Source of the DNA: Parelaphostrongylus tenuis
Lineage: Eukaryota > Nematoda > Chromadorea > Rhabditida > Metastrongylidae
Length of the DNA: 64,000 nt
Direction of reading: 5' to 3'
Assembly: GCA_019055375.1 (NCBI GenBank)
Contig: JAHQIW010001446.1
Coordinates: forward strand, 31,815 to 95,814
Shown here: piece by piece, positions 26,430 to 39,384 of the stretch
Position numbering within the stretch: position 1 is the stretch's first letter
Layout: each line of letters begins with the position of its first letter
The notes under the pieces: generated by a model
Told to the model about the DNA's origin: nothing
Database searches by the model: none
Seen by the model: only the letters and a program-made list of their open reading frames with translations
Made by a program: the position numbers and the translations under genes

Positions 26430-29360
26430 GTATTAAGAATCTCCATGTACTGAATGAGAAGCCATAATTTCTCCCAGGTTAACTTCGTAGCTGCTCCTTC
26501 ACTGAGTTAAAACTCCATTCAATACGGCGATAGTAGAGGAACTAGCTTCGTTTACTTTGCTGACATTTCTATTGGTCTTTATTATATGATTTAAGCCGTT
26601 CCGTCAAAATCATCAAGAACCTTTCTCGGAAAGCTCCTCTTTCCACAGTTTCATTTCAGTATGCGTTTTTTACCTGTTGGGGATTACTCGAGTAAAGTTT
26701 GTAAACTACGAGGAGTACACAAGCTGAATGACAGTTGCCATTTTCGTGTTCACTTCTCTTCGTGTTTGATAACATAGTCCTTTTGTTTGACGCTGCAGTA
26801 TCTCAGAATTTGGACATAAAAGCTCTAGCATTTGATTTTTTCGAGATATCGTTTTTGCATGTCAAAGTAATCCAATAAGTCGCCCATTATCCTCTAGATA
26901 CACTGACTGGCCTTTTGAAAGAAAGATCTAGGATACTAGCGCGTCATTGACGAGGCTTCAGTGAGTTTCAGTAAGCGATTCTTCACTGTCATGAAATATG
27001 CTGTACAAGTGAAAATGAACTGTTTGAAGTCACCAACGCAATAGAATTGCTATTGTGCACAAGTGGCAAACATCCGGCTTTCGGCCATTAGTCAATAAAT
27101 TTTTGTGGCAAAGCAAAATTTCTTCTTTTCAAGGCAACCGTTACCTTTTTGTTTACAGAAAAACTTTCAGTCAGCGTTCGCTGAGGAATGTGGTGATAGC
27201 GAAATCTGGCGATGGTGTTGTGGACTTTCTACTTGAAGAGCTCCATCACAGCTCCGTCGGCTCGAGTACAACCATAATTGCCTTCACCGTTGTGCTCTTC
27301 GGACGGTTACTGTAGCTGGAATCATTCGATTTCTAAATCTCACACAATCCAGGGCATTCATTGAAGCGGGCTATTTTTACTGCTATTGCTACGTTCTCAG
27401 ATTTTTTTGAAATTTTATATTCTTGTACGCAATGTGGTTACTCAAATTTCTAAGTATCAGTTTGATTGTTATTTTCTGCACTTTTCTGAAGGGCATTCAA
27501 TGCATCAGTCGCAGATATTGCTTACGTGATTGCAGAATGCGTTAATTTTAGAGGAAAAATCTAAAATTTTAGGTCGAGTGTATGAGACACCGTAAAAGGT
27601 AATCGTTTAGACGTCAAATAGGTTATTACAAGGGACAGCAGTGCTACCTTACGCCAGAAATCCTTGCTGCAGCTCTTGATACTCGAAATCAGGAAAGCAG
27701 CACAGCGAAAATAGTCGTGCGTTAGACTTTATCCTGCCTATTCATCCAATACGGAAACTTACTGTAGCTCATTGCTCAATAACTGAAATGTCACTCCCAT
27801 TCGATTACCATTCGAATCAATAGATCTGATTATATCATAGGTTCTTCTGAAGCAAGTCTTAGGTGCTATGTATTCTCATTTTATTTTCTTTCTCATGAGT
27901 TCTGTAATAGAAAGCTAATTTTAGCTTGAAACTTGACTTTATGAGATTGCAGTGTCCACAGTTTTTCATCTTTCCTTGGTCTCAGCAGATAACGAATTTC
28001 CACTGAATCAATTTTCTTATCGCTTCTTATTGATAAGAACGCAAACAGTTCGTCAGCTCCATCTCTTGCCATTGCATTTATAAAGAAAGAGAGCTATTTG
28101 TTGTGATTTGTATTTTTCTTCTGTTTCTTGTTTATAAAGAGATTCTATCCTTTGTTTTTACTTTGGGAAGCTGTGGCTCAGACACCAGTTCATCAAAAGT
28201 AGGCTTTTATGTCAAAGAATGGAAAAAGTTAGTGTTAACGAGTGACGCATTCCATTTTCTTTTGAACTCGTGAATTTTTTGTCGACTACGGGAAAGTAGA
28301 TTTTCAGTAAGTAATCCATACTTATAAAGTATGCCAATAAACCCAGAATATCTCGGAGAACTCAAACATCAATAAAAAGTTGTACTGAGCTTAGAATTTA
28401 TGGCAGAACAGTTTTCACTTGATTGTAAAAGATTGTAAAATATGTCCCAACGACAGAGATGGTGACTGCATGAGCGTAGGTACAGTCTACATAATCTCTT
28501 GCAAGGCGATTAACGATGAATGTGTTAGCCAAAAAGAGGTGAGTATGTTGACAGTTGATTTTGTGCTTGATGCGATTGAAATCTGGATGTGATGATTTTT
28601 TCTAGAGGAGTCATGGAGACGTTTAGAGTGATTGGTTAACAGACAATTTGACCTTTCCAGGCTCTGAAGAAGGCGAACTGCTGAAACGTCAACTGTCAAA
28701 TAAAGATCGGTGTAATACCTCGTATTTGGCTTGAAGAAGAAAATCAGAAAGTTTTCACTGTTGACTGAAAAGTTACTTTCGATGAGTTGTTCTACAACAC
28801 TCTATGTTCCGAAAAGTCAGTCTTTAAGTGAAAAGGAGTGAAAAGCAAGCAAAAAAAATGAAAGACAAAACTACAATCTCTCTTAAGAATGAACACTACA
28901 CGTTGTCATTCAAAGTACACATCATGAAATCGTTTTCTCTGTCTATCTAAAACATTTTCAAACTCATAAAGGCAAAAACTGCACAGCTCTGGTCTGTGCT
29001 TATTCTTCTGAATATGCTCTTCGATTTCGTCATGGTTCTGATTTTCCTACAAACGTTTATAGGAGTACAGCTGAATGAGGGAAATGTAAGGCAACAGTGC
29101 AAGGCCACCAAAGCGAGGATCAAAGGCAATATTCATATTCAATAACCTAGGTAATAGGTAAATCTAAGCCATAAACTAACATCGTGAAAAGTCAAGTTGA
29201 TAAGATAAATAAGCGATAAACCTCAATAGTTGGTTCAAAACGACAACCGGCGGCTACCAGCTGCGGTGACGATCTGTTCACTACGTGACCCGTGTGACGT
29301 TCTATGAACTGGACTTTTACTTAGGCGCTTTAGCGGTGGTAAGATTTCATATATATACAC
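26430..29360. other. no gene seen; one repeat fragment
   Basis: Only short chance frames were found. At 28650-28715 a dispersed-repeat fragment reads CAGGCTCTGAAGAAGGCG then GCTGAAACGTC; related words lie at 10010-10090 and 47580-47625. Confidence 0.45.
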
Positions 29361-29371
29361 AGTAATGCAAA

Positions 29372-29550
29372 GTGATGTGCAAATCATTCGCGTCAGGCGG
29401 GACTAGAACTCGCACCTCACTCTTTCCGGGAGCACGTGCTCAATCCGTTACGCTACTGACGCTCATTTTGCACAACACTCTTTCTAGGCTACATATATCT
29501 GTCAGCCGCCAGCCGTTCGAAACATGCGTGACTGTGTTAATATCTAGCCA
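29372..29550 (-). mobile_element. tRNA-like SINE
   Basis: On the minus strand the core reads GCGTCAGTAGCGTAACGG then GCACGTGCTCCCGGAAAG, with a B-box-like GCGAGTTCTAGTCCCGCC. Flanks carry GTGATGTGCAAA and TTTGCACAACACTC. The following GTCAGCCGCCAGCC is the body word of this group. Confidence 0.65.
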
Positions 29551-29924
29551 CAATCGCTGCGCGAACTCACTACGTCTGAAAAATGTTCTTCCAAATTACT
29601 GATTATAGAGAACAACTCTTTAAGCATCCTGTCCGCTACAAGATCCATGTTTGATAAGCTATCAAGGAATACGAAAAATGTAGGAAATAAGAAATAAGGA
29701 ATTAAGGGTATTGCGTGGAAATCAATCAAAAATAATGCGCGTTGAATTCAATGCAAAGAGCCACTTATGCAGAGGACTGCCCTATCTTCGACCATGATTC
29801 ACAAATGTTTGAACAACTAATTCTGATGTTGACTACAATTAAGACGTCTCATCAACTAATGGAACATCGCATGTCTACAATATACAAGTGTATGTCGAAG
29901 AATTCTGAGTGATATGTAGGACAG

Positions 29925-30115
29925 AGAATCTTGGGCGGGAGTTGAACCCGTGTTTCGCTATTACCGGAGACACGCTAACCACTATATTACCAAAAGCTTT
30001 TCTCTGATGCCAGTTATTTTGCGACATAAGGGATCGAACCTTCAACCATCAACCGTCAACGGGTTTCGTCTGATAACCACATATCGGCTTGTGATCTGAC
30101 GGCTATTAGATCTAC
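29925..30115 (-). mobile_element. tRNA-like SINE with body
   Basis: Plus-strand text CGGGAGTTGAACCCGTGTTT followed by CGGAGACACGC and CACTATATTACC is a minus-strand tRNA-like unit. The body near 30040-30110 contains CAACCATCAACCGTCAACGG and ATAACCACATATCGGC, shared with 1650-1760 and 39870-39935. Confidence 0.6.
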
Positions 30116-30204
30116 ATAATTTACAAGTATTCTGCTTTATCTTCCTATAGAAGTTTGACGATGTTATAACTACTACATACCCAAGTTAGCTGAGTGATGT
30201 AAAG

Positions 30205-30290
30205 TCGGAAATATCAGGCGGGAATTGAACCACAAGTTACTTTCACTAGGGTGTGCGTGCTAAAGACTACACTACCGGGGCCTTGTTACG
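30205..30290 (-). mobile_element. tRNA-like SINE head
   Basis: The minus strand reads GCCCCGGTAGTGTAGTC, then GCACGCACACCCTAGTG and GGTTCAATTCCCGCC. Same head group as 1555-1650, with weak stems. Confidence 0.55.
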
Positions 30291-30639
30291 TTATCGCAAA
30301 CATAATTGGCTTTTTGTCCCAAAAAAAATGGGAGCATTGATGGGGTGTTCACAGTTCTTCACACACAATTTCGGAATTATCATGGAATCTTTGTAGTCAT
30401 TTGGACTGGAAAGTAAACCATGCGAATCCGTAGCTCAGCAAAGGTGAAAATTAGCGGCTGCGATTCTTCTACGGTCGATAAAACCAGTTCACAACTACAA
30501 TTATCTCCTTGAACGTGCACATCACCATTAACGAACGAATACTTACAGTATAGATGGGAAGGTAGAAATCGGCGACTAAAGGGAAGGATATTAAGTTGGA
30601 AAAAAGTTTTGAGGCACGTGTGAAAAACTGCAAATTTAT

Positions 30640-31200
30640 GCGTGAATTCTCAAACGAAAACAATAAATATTTTTGAAAATAAAGTCCATCGTTTTCTACG
30701 ACTTTCTGCTATCAGTCTGCCAAGTTTCGGATCTAATCAAAGCACCATTCCGCCGACTTCGAATCAAAAAACTCTTGACATGCTTCTTCAACTTCACAGA
30801 TCGATTCAATCGGTAACTTTTTAGTAAAAGTGCTGCACTGATCGGAGGAAAAGGCCAAAGTTGGATGGAGCGCAATCTGGACTGTAGGCGAGATGAGGCA
30901 GAACCCCGTATGAGAAACTTCAAGTTTGGTTGCCAATTTGCAAGCACTTGACGACGATTCATCTTCCAAAGCAGCAATCAAATCTTCGTTGTTCAATTTT
31001 ATTGAACGTCCTGAACGACGCTTGTCTTCAAGGTCAAGATCTCCGGCATTGATAAGCGTTGAAGGCAGCGCCCAGCAGCAGATTTGCTTATTGTGCTTTC
31101 CCCTTTAACTTCGTTGATTTCAACTGCAGCTCGCTGTGAAAGACTTTTTCTTCAATAATGACGCAATAAAACACGAACTTCTACTGTATCGTTGGACATG
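30640..31200 (-). pseudogene. internally deleted mariner transposase
   Basis: Minus-strand reading begins at 31200 with MSNDTVEVRVLLRHY, then SLSQRAAVEINEVKGESTIS, then NNEDLIAALEDE and CKLATKLEVSHT: the paired helix-turn-helix region of mariner transposase. It then passes directly to a C-terminal part, YSPDCAPSNFGLFLRSVQHF, which holds the family YSPDLAPSD-like segment of the catalytic core, then EEACQEFFDSKSAEW and VVENDGLYFQ. Most of the catalytic domain is missing, and there are in-frame stops and at least one frameshift. About 0.56 kb remains against the usual 1.3 kb. Confidence 0.8.
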
Positions 31201-31209
31201 GTGCAGTCT

Positions 31210-32380
31210 TATAACAAAGTGAAAATCAGGTCGAATAATATCTACACCTTCAGCGGGAAAATCCCACATAAGAAACGTATATTCCCATGATATGCATGGG
31301 AGTTATCTCGTGCTTATTAAAATGACCAGACTTTCTTTCCAGTCATAGTATCAAGACTTTCCACTCAGAAAAATCGTCCATTCTGAAAGAATATTTTATT
31401 ATTGACAAATAACTAAATGCTTTTGATGGTAAGAAAGCATAATTAGAAGGAACAAAACTTTTTTGAGCACTATGTGGAATGAGTAAACTGCTAGTTTTTC
31501 AAGAGAAATGCTACTCAAATAGATTTTTACCACTGAATAGACTATGTTTTGTTCTTCTTCTCTACATCATACTATCAAGCCATAACCAAAAACATATACA
31601 AATTCACCAGTCTCCCACATTTATCAAAAACACTCTGTGAACCGTGTTATTCAGTAAGCAGGTTGCGTACTAGTAATTGCTAATGGTGAGTTTTGAAAAA
31701 AAAGCCGCCCACTTCTATGTTTCAAGTTCGGAGCATGTTTCTTAGTTTTCTTTTCATGCAGTCAACAACTTGTCTTGATTATACTTATGATTAAGACGAA
31801 TGTAAGGAGTGAATCTCCAACTTCGCCGTGTAACTAAACGAAGAGTTTAATAAGGTTCCAAAAATTATCAGCCAGTTGGATGCCATCAGTCCCCTACTTG
31901 GAACCAAAATAAATGACGTTATGACAAAAGTCGGTACGAAGAAAGAACAGCGACTAGAGGTCCCATGCATAATAGGCATGATCGCTGGTTTGGTGATAAA
32001 TGAAACCAGAAAAAATCCTCAAATCCCTCGGAGATCGAACAAACTTGTTCAGGAAATACGCTTCGCAAAGGCTGTTGAGTGCTTGAAGGATTCAATCACA
32101 ATGTGACATGGAGAAGTATCTCCACAATTAATCAATGACGCTCGTGAAGAAAAGGAAATCCTTACAAGAAGGTTCATGAGAGTGCATTTTTGGAAATTAT
32201 TTTTGGGATTCAACCTGTATGTTTGAAGGGCACATCTTAATTCAGAACAAATTTATTGATTGGAACAAAATCACTGAAGTCTATACACCTTTGTCGAGTA
32301 GCAAGTTTACGAATAGCACCTATAAAAAAATTTGGTACATTTCCATTGCGTAGCAGAGATTTCTAAGCCTATCCCTCACG
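31210..32380. other. no gene recognised
   Basis: A plus-strand frame at 31876-32106 (MDAISPLLGTKINDVMTKVG...) is open for 76 codons and extends upstream without stops to about 31830. It has no family match, splice support or repeat copies that I can see. It may be chance or an unrecognised exon. Confidence 0.3.
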
Positions 32381-32394
32381 CTGGACAAAAACTT

Positions 32395-32970
32395 TTCATA
32401 AAGAGTGTTAGCAATCAGTCGAAAGCTTACCGAAAGATACCGCTGTAGGAGAAAGAAAATATTTGTGTTTCATACCTCGTCGTACAGAGTTCTTTCTTTA
32501 GACTATTAGTAATCATTCGCGAGCGTAAGTTTCATTGAATACAAAACTGTGCTTGTTTTGTGGAAAGACCGTCTCTGTGCACTGCAGCAGAAAAGATAGG
32601 ATTGATTCACCTACGCGAGCAAGTGTATTTTGGCCAATTCATGGGCTGCGGGGTGGGAGCTGGGGTTAGCGATGGCGCCTATGTGAAATGCGATTTTTGT
32701 TATTTGATTAGAGATTGTTTACCCGCTTTGGAAGAAATCCGGACTAAACGTGTGACTCTGATACTAGATGATTTCCACTTCACGTTTATGTGCTTTTCGT
32801 GCTTCCAACAAAGTTATAGTTGAATTGCGCAGCCGATGTGAAACATAATTTTATTTCGAAATTCACAACATTATAATAAGACCTTTCCAATAAACTGCCT
32901 ATGTTCAGCGCTAGTCAGAGATTTGAGCTTTCAAATGTTTTTCAACACTCTTCTGGAAAGTTATTGTCGA
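32395..32970. mobile_element. long-TIR non-autonomous element, copy A
   Basis: The left end contains GAGTGTTAGCAATCAGTC then GAAAGCTTACC. The right end, inverted, gives AAAACATTTGAAAGCTC. The interior shares TGCACTGCAGCAGAAAAG, CACCTACGCGAGCAAG and TGCTTTTCGTGCTTCCAA with matching words in 44638-45365. The 87-codon frame at 32560-32823 is inside and is not a gene. Confidence 0.6.
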
Positions 32971-32999
32971 ACGGAAAGGATATGCTTGAAAATGTGTGT

Positions 33000-34225
33000 T
33001 CCCTAACGCAAAAGGAAAGAAAATTCTAAATTTTCGAAGGCAATGAACTTGCTGAAGGCAGTTTCGGTCTCGGCCTGGCTTCTGAAACATTTCTCAAAAA
33101 GGGTGTAGTGATGCACGAAGAAATACTAATTATTGAACAGAGGTTTCGGAGATATACAAAATCGACAGTTTTTACATTGCCTCCGGCTTCCAGATTCACC
33201 ATCGTAAACTAAGCCGCCGTCCCGTATTTGAAGATATTTATCTTGTTAAATGTTGATGAATCAGTGAAGGCTATACCCTATTTACCAGATAGCGATCGTC
33301 CCAGTCACAGCATCACAATGAAATCAGTACTCATTCAGCGATCCCTACTCATTGAAGACTCGTTGAATTTATCTTTTACGACCATCGCTCTATTTTCGCC
33401 AAATAAAATGGGAACGGATCTTGGAGGACTGAGTAATTATTCTTGAGAACCATAATTGCCGAGCCAACGCACACTGTGGTGTACGCACCATAAATTGTGG
33501 ACTGAACACATTCGCCGCAGTATGAATAACATAAAACTCATAAGTAAATAAAAATGATGGCCACTTCAGCTCCGAACGAAGTCTCATCTTGCACTGATCT
33601 ACATTATTTTGAACGAAAACGAGTAGAATCTATGGATTTTTCATCCGGATAGAAGTTTTTTTAGTCAAAACATACTTTGTCGTTTTTTTTCGTCGTTGTG
33701 TTGCGTGTAGAAGAATTTCTCTGCAAATGTGTAAGCGATTTCAAGTACTCAGATACTTTAGAGATCAAAAAAAAACGTGTGGAATTTTAGAAATCGAGTA
33801 AAGTTCAAATATGCTAATGAATACCGTATCTCGCAGTCTCAGGCACAGAGCGACCTTCCCATACTGGCCACCGAAGTCGGCCATTCATTCAACTTGGCTA
33901 ATTTTTGCTGTTTGAAGAACAACACCATTAACGATTAGAACATGGTGCCGTCATTGATTACTGTCTTTACTTAAATGTATTTCAATTCTTGAATGATTTT
34001 TCTAAATGGTGGTGGTGAATAAGAAGAACGATCTCTCAGATTTGGTACTCATTTTGACAAAGATCTCACTCTGAAATGACGAAGTTATGGTTTTGGAAGG
34101 GCTGTGCTGGTTACGAATGCTCCTAACTAATTGGAAGATTGACAAACCGATTACCCAAGTCATCTAAGACTGTTTCAGCTTCTAAAATATGTGAGGCCTT
34201 CCTCAGTCCAACAAGAAGGAACCAT
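33000..34225. other. no gene seen
   Basis: Short frames only (for example 33228-33446 plus). No conserved domain, tRNA or clear repeat was recognised. Confidence 0.45.
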
Positions 34226-34244
34226 TACATCATTTTGTGCTGCT

Positions 34245-34500
34245 GTCATGTTCCAGTGGTTATGGAGCACTCTTGGTTAGCAACTGAAGCTCATGCAATT
34301 TACAAGAACTTTTGATCCCAGTATATCCAAGCATGCTTATCAAGGCATACCCATTAGCGGCTGGCTGCTGACAGCTTTGATGCTTTATATCGAAAAAAGT
34401 AGTAGCAAAACGGTGCCTCTGATGGTGCATTGGTAGCTCACGCCCTCGGTACGGTCGAAAGCCAGCTCAGCTTCCGCTTGGTGTCGGATGTTTTGCATAT
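34245..34500 (+). mobile_element. decayed tRNA-like repeat pair
   Basis: TCCAGTGGTTATGGAGCACTC near 34252 and CTGATGGTGCATTGGTAGC near 34417 each look like an A-box region with weak downstream B boxes. Between them lies GGCTGGCTGCTGACAGC. No intact tRNA fold is possible. Assignment to a SINE family is uncertain. Confidence 0.35.
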
Positions 34501-34740
34501 CATCTAGTATCCCCAAAGCACGTGTAGTTATCTTTAATTTAATTATGCGCACACCATAAAAGCAGTAATTCTCAAGTTTTAGACATGTCAAAAGCTGTTA
34601 ATAAATGGAAATGCTCAAGCATTTCATGTCACTCTATCCAAACCCTTGCTTTAGGTCTTCTAGCATGGACCTGGCGAGTCCCCCACCTGTTGTAGAATGC
34701 AGAAGCATCACACAATGAAAGTGGGCAACTTTTTGTTCTC

Positions 34741-34995
34741 TCAACAAATCCAGTTTTGCCGTGTGAATCGCACAGACCAAAAACTATATGGGCGATATAT
34801 ATTAAGACACTCAGGTAAGGTAACACTTAAGTGTGACCTCGCTGACAGTTCGGCAACCGGCTGAAAATTCTGACGCAGCGGACTTCCAACTCGTCTAATC
34901 CGATAGATTCCCATGCAATCCGATCGCATACTTGTCCTCGAGTGCAAATTAGCATAATAGACGACCACCCACGGTCCGGATATGGTGCGATCCAA
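34741..34995 (-). other. 84-codon open frame, unassigned
   Basis: The minus-strand frame MDRTISGPWVVVYYANLHSR continues with a basic, Arg/Ser-rich sequence to a stop at 34741. Composition is more protein-like than its surroundings. No partner exon, clear splice site or family was recognised, so it may be part of a dispersed element. Function unknown. Confidence 0.25.
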
Positions 34996-35384
34996 CGTCG
35001 TTTGTTGTGGGTCAGGATTGAATATAATTATGAATTAGCATATGCATGACAGCACGTACAGTCACACCAACTTTGCTGGCAAACCGCCAATTATTCGATC
35101 CCGTCGCGCTACAGTGGTCACGTAGAAAATCGCTTTTGTTCAGAGAGAGTAGGGATTCGAGACATCCCTGGAACAAAAAATTCCTCAGGAGCTATTGCAG
35201 TTGATAGAATTCAGGTACTAGCCGTCGAAAAGCACTGGACTGTTGCAAAGCAAAAATAGCCAGATAGTGAACCATCGCTTACTGAGTATTCCTCATAACA
35301 AAAACATGAACCGCTTTGAGGACTATTCGTTTCTCAGGTGTATGTTTTTGATCTAACAATGTGGCGCTATTGTTAGAGGTATCT

Positions 35385-35642
35385 TACAGTAGACATTAGA
35401 TTAACCGCTGGTTCGATCCAGCTCACCCAGCCCTCCCCTAATCCTGCAAGATCGGCAAACCACCCATGTATCTCTGAGAGGATATAGCACCACTTACGTG
35501 AAACACCAATAGACCACCTCAACCGATTCTATAGACAGGATATACATTCGATTATGTATACAATACTCTATGAAGCCCGATGCGTTGCCCTTACGTCAGC
35601 GACTGATCAGCGCTGGAAGTTATGCTCTATCCTTTACTCTTT
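35385..35642 (+). mobile_element. SINE, Lys/Arg-like tRNA head family, 5' truncated
   Basis: Starts within the B box (CTGGTTCGATCCAGC), continues CACCCATGTATCTCTGAG and ends GACTGATCAGCGCTGG then GCTCTATCCTTTA. This tail is shared with 36300-36320, 38650-38680 and 50135-50165. Confidence 0.65.
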
Positions 35643-36049
35643 ACTTATTTTTCTAGAGCGCGGAGAATAGTGGTTTAGAAGTAGCCTACATAACACACAG
35701 TCGTTAACTTGACCCCACAGCTCGAGGAAATTGTTATCAAGCCCTGCGAAGAACAAGAAAAAACACTGGCTTGTTACATGAGAAAGCCATCACAAGACAC
35801 GCCATAGGCCAGTTAAATACGCTTTCAGTTATTACCGCGACTTTTATATGAATCAAATAATTGGTGTATGCCGGATAGACTAACCAACTCTTAACACTTT
35901 GTCCCACAAATGATTTAGAGTGCTCCAGTTCTCCCCAGATAACACTAGTTTCCCACATAAAATTTAGGTACTGAGAAACTCAGAGACGGTATTCATTGAA
36001 GGGACAAAAAGGCAAAAAAGAAGTTAATTCTGCATCTCTGACTGTGTGT

Positions 36050-36320
36050 TCCGCATTAGTTATGAGTACGGTGGGACGGATACGTGGTCGATGGTTCGAT
36101 TCCCAGCCCATGGCTCAAGAAGCTCTCCATCACTCCAGGGTCTGCGAAAAGGTACGAAACCTGCTAGAGCGGAGCTGACTTGATAAATCGATGGGAGACG
36201 GCAAGTCACTGAAAAAGTCAAGTATGCATCCAATAACCTCTAAGGATGATGGATGAGCGAATGTAAGGCTCATCTCTAAGGGACTGACTAACGCCAATAG
36301 TTTCATTCTTTATCCTTTTA
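36050..36320 (+). mobile_element. SINE, Lys/Arg-like tRNA head family
   Basis: Near-complete copy: weak A box near 36060, B box GTCGATGGTTCGATTCCC at 36086, body with AGCTCTCCATCACTCC, and tail GGGACTGACTAACGCC then CTTTATCCTTTTA. Confidence 0.7.
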
Positions 36321-36329
36321 ATCACTGCA

Positions 36330-36875
36330 ACAGACTATTATGAAGAATCCTTGACACACAACGACTAGTGGAACTTGTGAATACAAGAAAGATGAACTAG
36401 AATAGTAAATTTAAACACCCAAATAAGTTGGCATAGCACCCACCTATCACAGAAATTTAGGCAAAAGAAGAATAAGCTTTGTCTCAGAATAGCTGCATAC
36501 GGCTCTCTACTTGAGCAGAACTGTACGAAGGGGTTGATCACTGGGGAGAATAATGTGAAATAGAGATTCCTACTAGTGAGATTAGAAACAGGTAATCAAG
36601 GCATAGTAGTATTTCTCTTCAGAAATATTGAAAGTGTGGAATAAATAGAGTATAAGGGAGATAAGTCTTGAACAATGGAAAATATACACGTCATGTAGAG
36701 AGCAACGAAAGCTTTCCTGTAATGTCTTCGTCCCGAATTGCAATGTGGACTGCTAGAGACTGGAGTTTTCTCACCGTCTGTTTGATTGTCCAACTTTCGG
36801 ATCCATTTCAAAACGATAGTTTACAATGCTGATAAAAAATCTATACAAATCCACAAAAACTTCTGTAAGACAATC
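36330..36875. other. no gene seen
   Basis: Short frames only. No repeat copy or RNA gene was recognised. Confidence 0.45.
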
Positions 36876-36881
36876 TAATAA

Positions 36882-37086
36882 CCTTTTGAGGACCAGCGCT
36901 GATAGGCAGACGGCATCGCGCCATCGCTTGCGCGGCAAACAGACAGGTAACATCTGTATGCCTGTGCATGCATGCCTGGCTGTCTGCTCGCTTTCCAACG
37001 CGATGCCACGCCGCCATTACAGTAGCTATGTGAGCTTTCGCGTCGTGTGGTGAGCTTCGAAAAGACCCTCATGGTCCTCAAAGGGA
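36882..37086 (+). mobile_element. palindromic MITE, copy 1 of 3
   Basis: Ends are inverted: CCTTTTGAGGACCAGCG at the left and CATGGTCCTCAAAGGG at the right. The interior carries CGCGCCATCGCTTGCGCGGC and CTGTGCATGCATGCCTGGC. Other copies are 59757-59965 (+) and 60509-60737 (-). It lies about 100 bp beyond the cul-5 stop codon. Confidence 0.8.
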
Positions 37087-37183
37087 TACCGGTGATATCT
37101 CAGCTACCTATATATAATAAGAAGAGGGATGAGAAATCTACAGCAAAAAGGTTCTTATCACGATTGACCAGATCAATGAAAGA

Positions 37184-39276
37184 CTAGGAAACATATACAA
37201 AAGTATTTATATCATCGTCCTTCCGCTCGATAAAGCTGAAAAAAAAAAGATGGTTTCAATGAAAACCACTTAGCTGGGTAGAAGAAAATCTCACAACCAA
37301 CAAGAAAGACATGAAAATCCAAACCGATTCTCAATTAGCCAATCGATCTGCTCTTTGATCAGTTTACGATTCGGGATGAACATCGGCTTGAGCATTTCTA
37401 CAAGTTCCGTTTGTAGCTGAGCTGACGTTATCGTTTTGCGCATTTTCATGATCTGAAATTTACAAGATCGAACGAAAAAAGTATTTAGAGATACGCCTCC
37501 TCGGATTAGAACCTCTCCCATCAACAAACATTTACGAAGATTCCTGTGGAAAAAAGTCAATAGCATTATCCAGACGAATTTTGAAGGAATCAACATCCTA
37601 ACTTCCACGTTATTTGACCCATATCACATCTTCTTTTTCTTCTTTACTGTGCGGATCCCAGTATTATCAGCATTCGATTCGTCTCCTTGCATTTAACGCT
37701 TGCTTGAGGAATTCTTTTTTTTCACGAACGTCGTAGACTGCTCATCGAGCAGATCTCCTTGAAATCTGATGTTCACCTAAGCTAGTGCGGTTACTGATTG
37801 ATTGCCGTAACCAGTCAACCACTGCCCGCAACTCCCCTCGCCAAAAGAATTCACATCACATCCTATTTACAGCCCTATAAGGCGCCTATCGCGGAGTGGT
37901 TAGAGGTGCCCTACGACACACACGTGTTCAATGGTTCGGTGCCACGCCTCAGGCTCAACAAACCTTCCACCTTTTTGAGGCCGCCGGTCTTATCATAAAT
38001 TTTGGCACTCGAGCAATAAACACCATATTTACTGACCAAAATGAATTAAAAATGCTTAACAACAATATTCGAAGCATGAACTCTCAGCCTGAATACATTT
38101 CTGCCATCTCTCAGGCAACGAATCGATACGTACAGAACTTTCTGAGCCTTCTTTTAGTATCAGATTTGGCCATATTTGCACATCATGGTCGTTCGACGAA
38201 GCCTTTATCTACTTTGCTCTTTTACGAGTACGAATTTGGGCGTGATGTACAGACCGTCTTCGAGAAGATCAACAGTGAAAAGGCTCAAGGATTTGTGTTC
38301 AGACAAGCAGCGTTTCGCTTCTCTGCTGAGTTTTGAGCCGGCAACACTGACTTTAAGGACCAGCTGAGCCCTGGAGTCCAAGCGAAGTTATCGAGAGGCC
38401 GTTATCAAAGTAATTCATAAGAATCCGACATTGACTACCAAGGACTTGGTAGATGTGTACAGGCTGAGGCTGCTAGGAAATTTTGAATATTTGTGGTTTA
38501 TAAATCTGGTGTTTATCGCTCTAGTGCCAAAATTACTTATGAGAAAACCTAACAGATTGGCAGAACACAGCGATTCATTGTAAAGACCAGATTTGCATTC
38601 AGTCACTCAAACGATATTGATGAGGACGATTGCATGGCGCCTCTCTCAGGAATCAATCAACGCTCAGAGCTTTATTCTTCATCACTCAGCATGAAACGGT
38701 GGGTCAATTGAGTTGATAAAAAATCCGAACTCATGCGCATGTAGTTGTCTGCACATCATAATATTCAAGAGGATTCCTTTGAAATCAAAATCACAAAAGT
38801 ACGCGAACACGATTCAATCCTAAACATTACCCAACCTTAACAACTGCTTCTTGTACCCGAAGTTCTCTTAAGGCTACTATATCCTCGTGCTCTTTTGAAG
38901 CCGTAGATTCCATCGACAACTGCAGTCGACCAATTAAATTGATGCGTCCACGAAGTTGATTCTTTCCGTTCTAAAGATAGAATATTTAGTCAATCTAAAG
39001 ACTCACTGAAAATATAGACGACAACATAAGGACATAGCAGATTGTCACAGATCTAAGGATCGACTTTTACTTAACCTCCGGATGCAAAACGAGGAATATA
39101 AAATAAAAAATATCTCAAGAACTGGTCTTTGTTAAACGTATTTGAACGACAGTTGATCGATTTTTGCAAGCGGCGAGCGAATTCATTATTTCATAGAAAT
39201 TCTCTTCTTCATTTCGAAAAAAGTCTAAGTTTTTTGTGTTACTCTGATAGTCCATAATTTTTCTACATGCTCCCAT

Positions 39277-39313
<37 letters not shown>

Positions 39314-39337
39314 GCGTATATGTATATATGTACATAC

Positions 39338-39384
<47 letters not shown>

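Noticed and set aside
37291..37324. Alternative cul-5 end reading into ...[11 protein letters not shown] and a stop
   Set aside because: A donor at CG/GTTTGG (37325) and an acceptor at 37236 give the standard cullin C-terminus [16 protein letters not shown], so the longer frame is intronic.
37896..38336. 146-codon plus-strand frame
   Set aside because: It runs across a SINE head and into the mariner relic; it is a fusion of repeats, not a gene.
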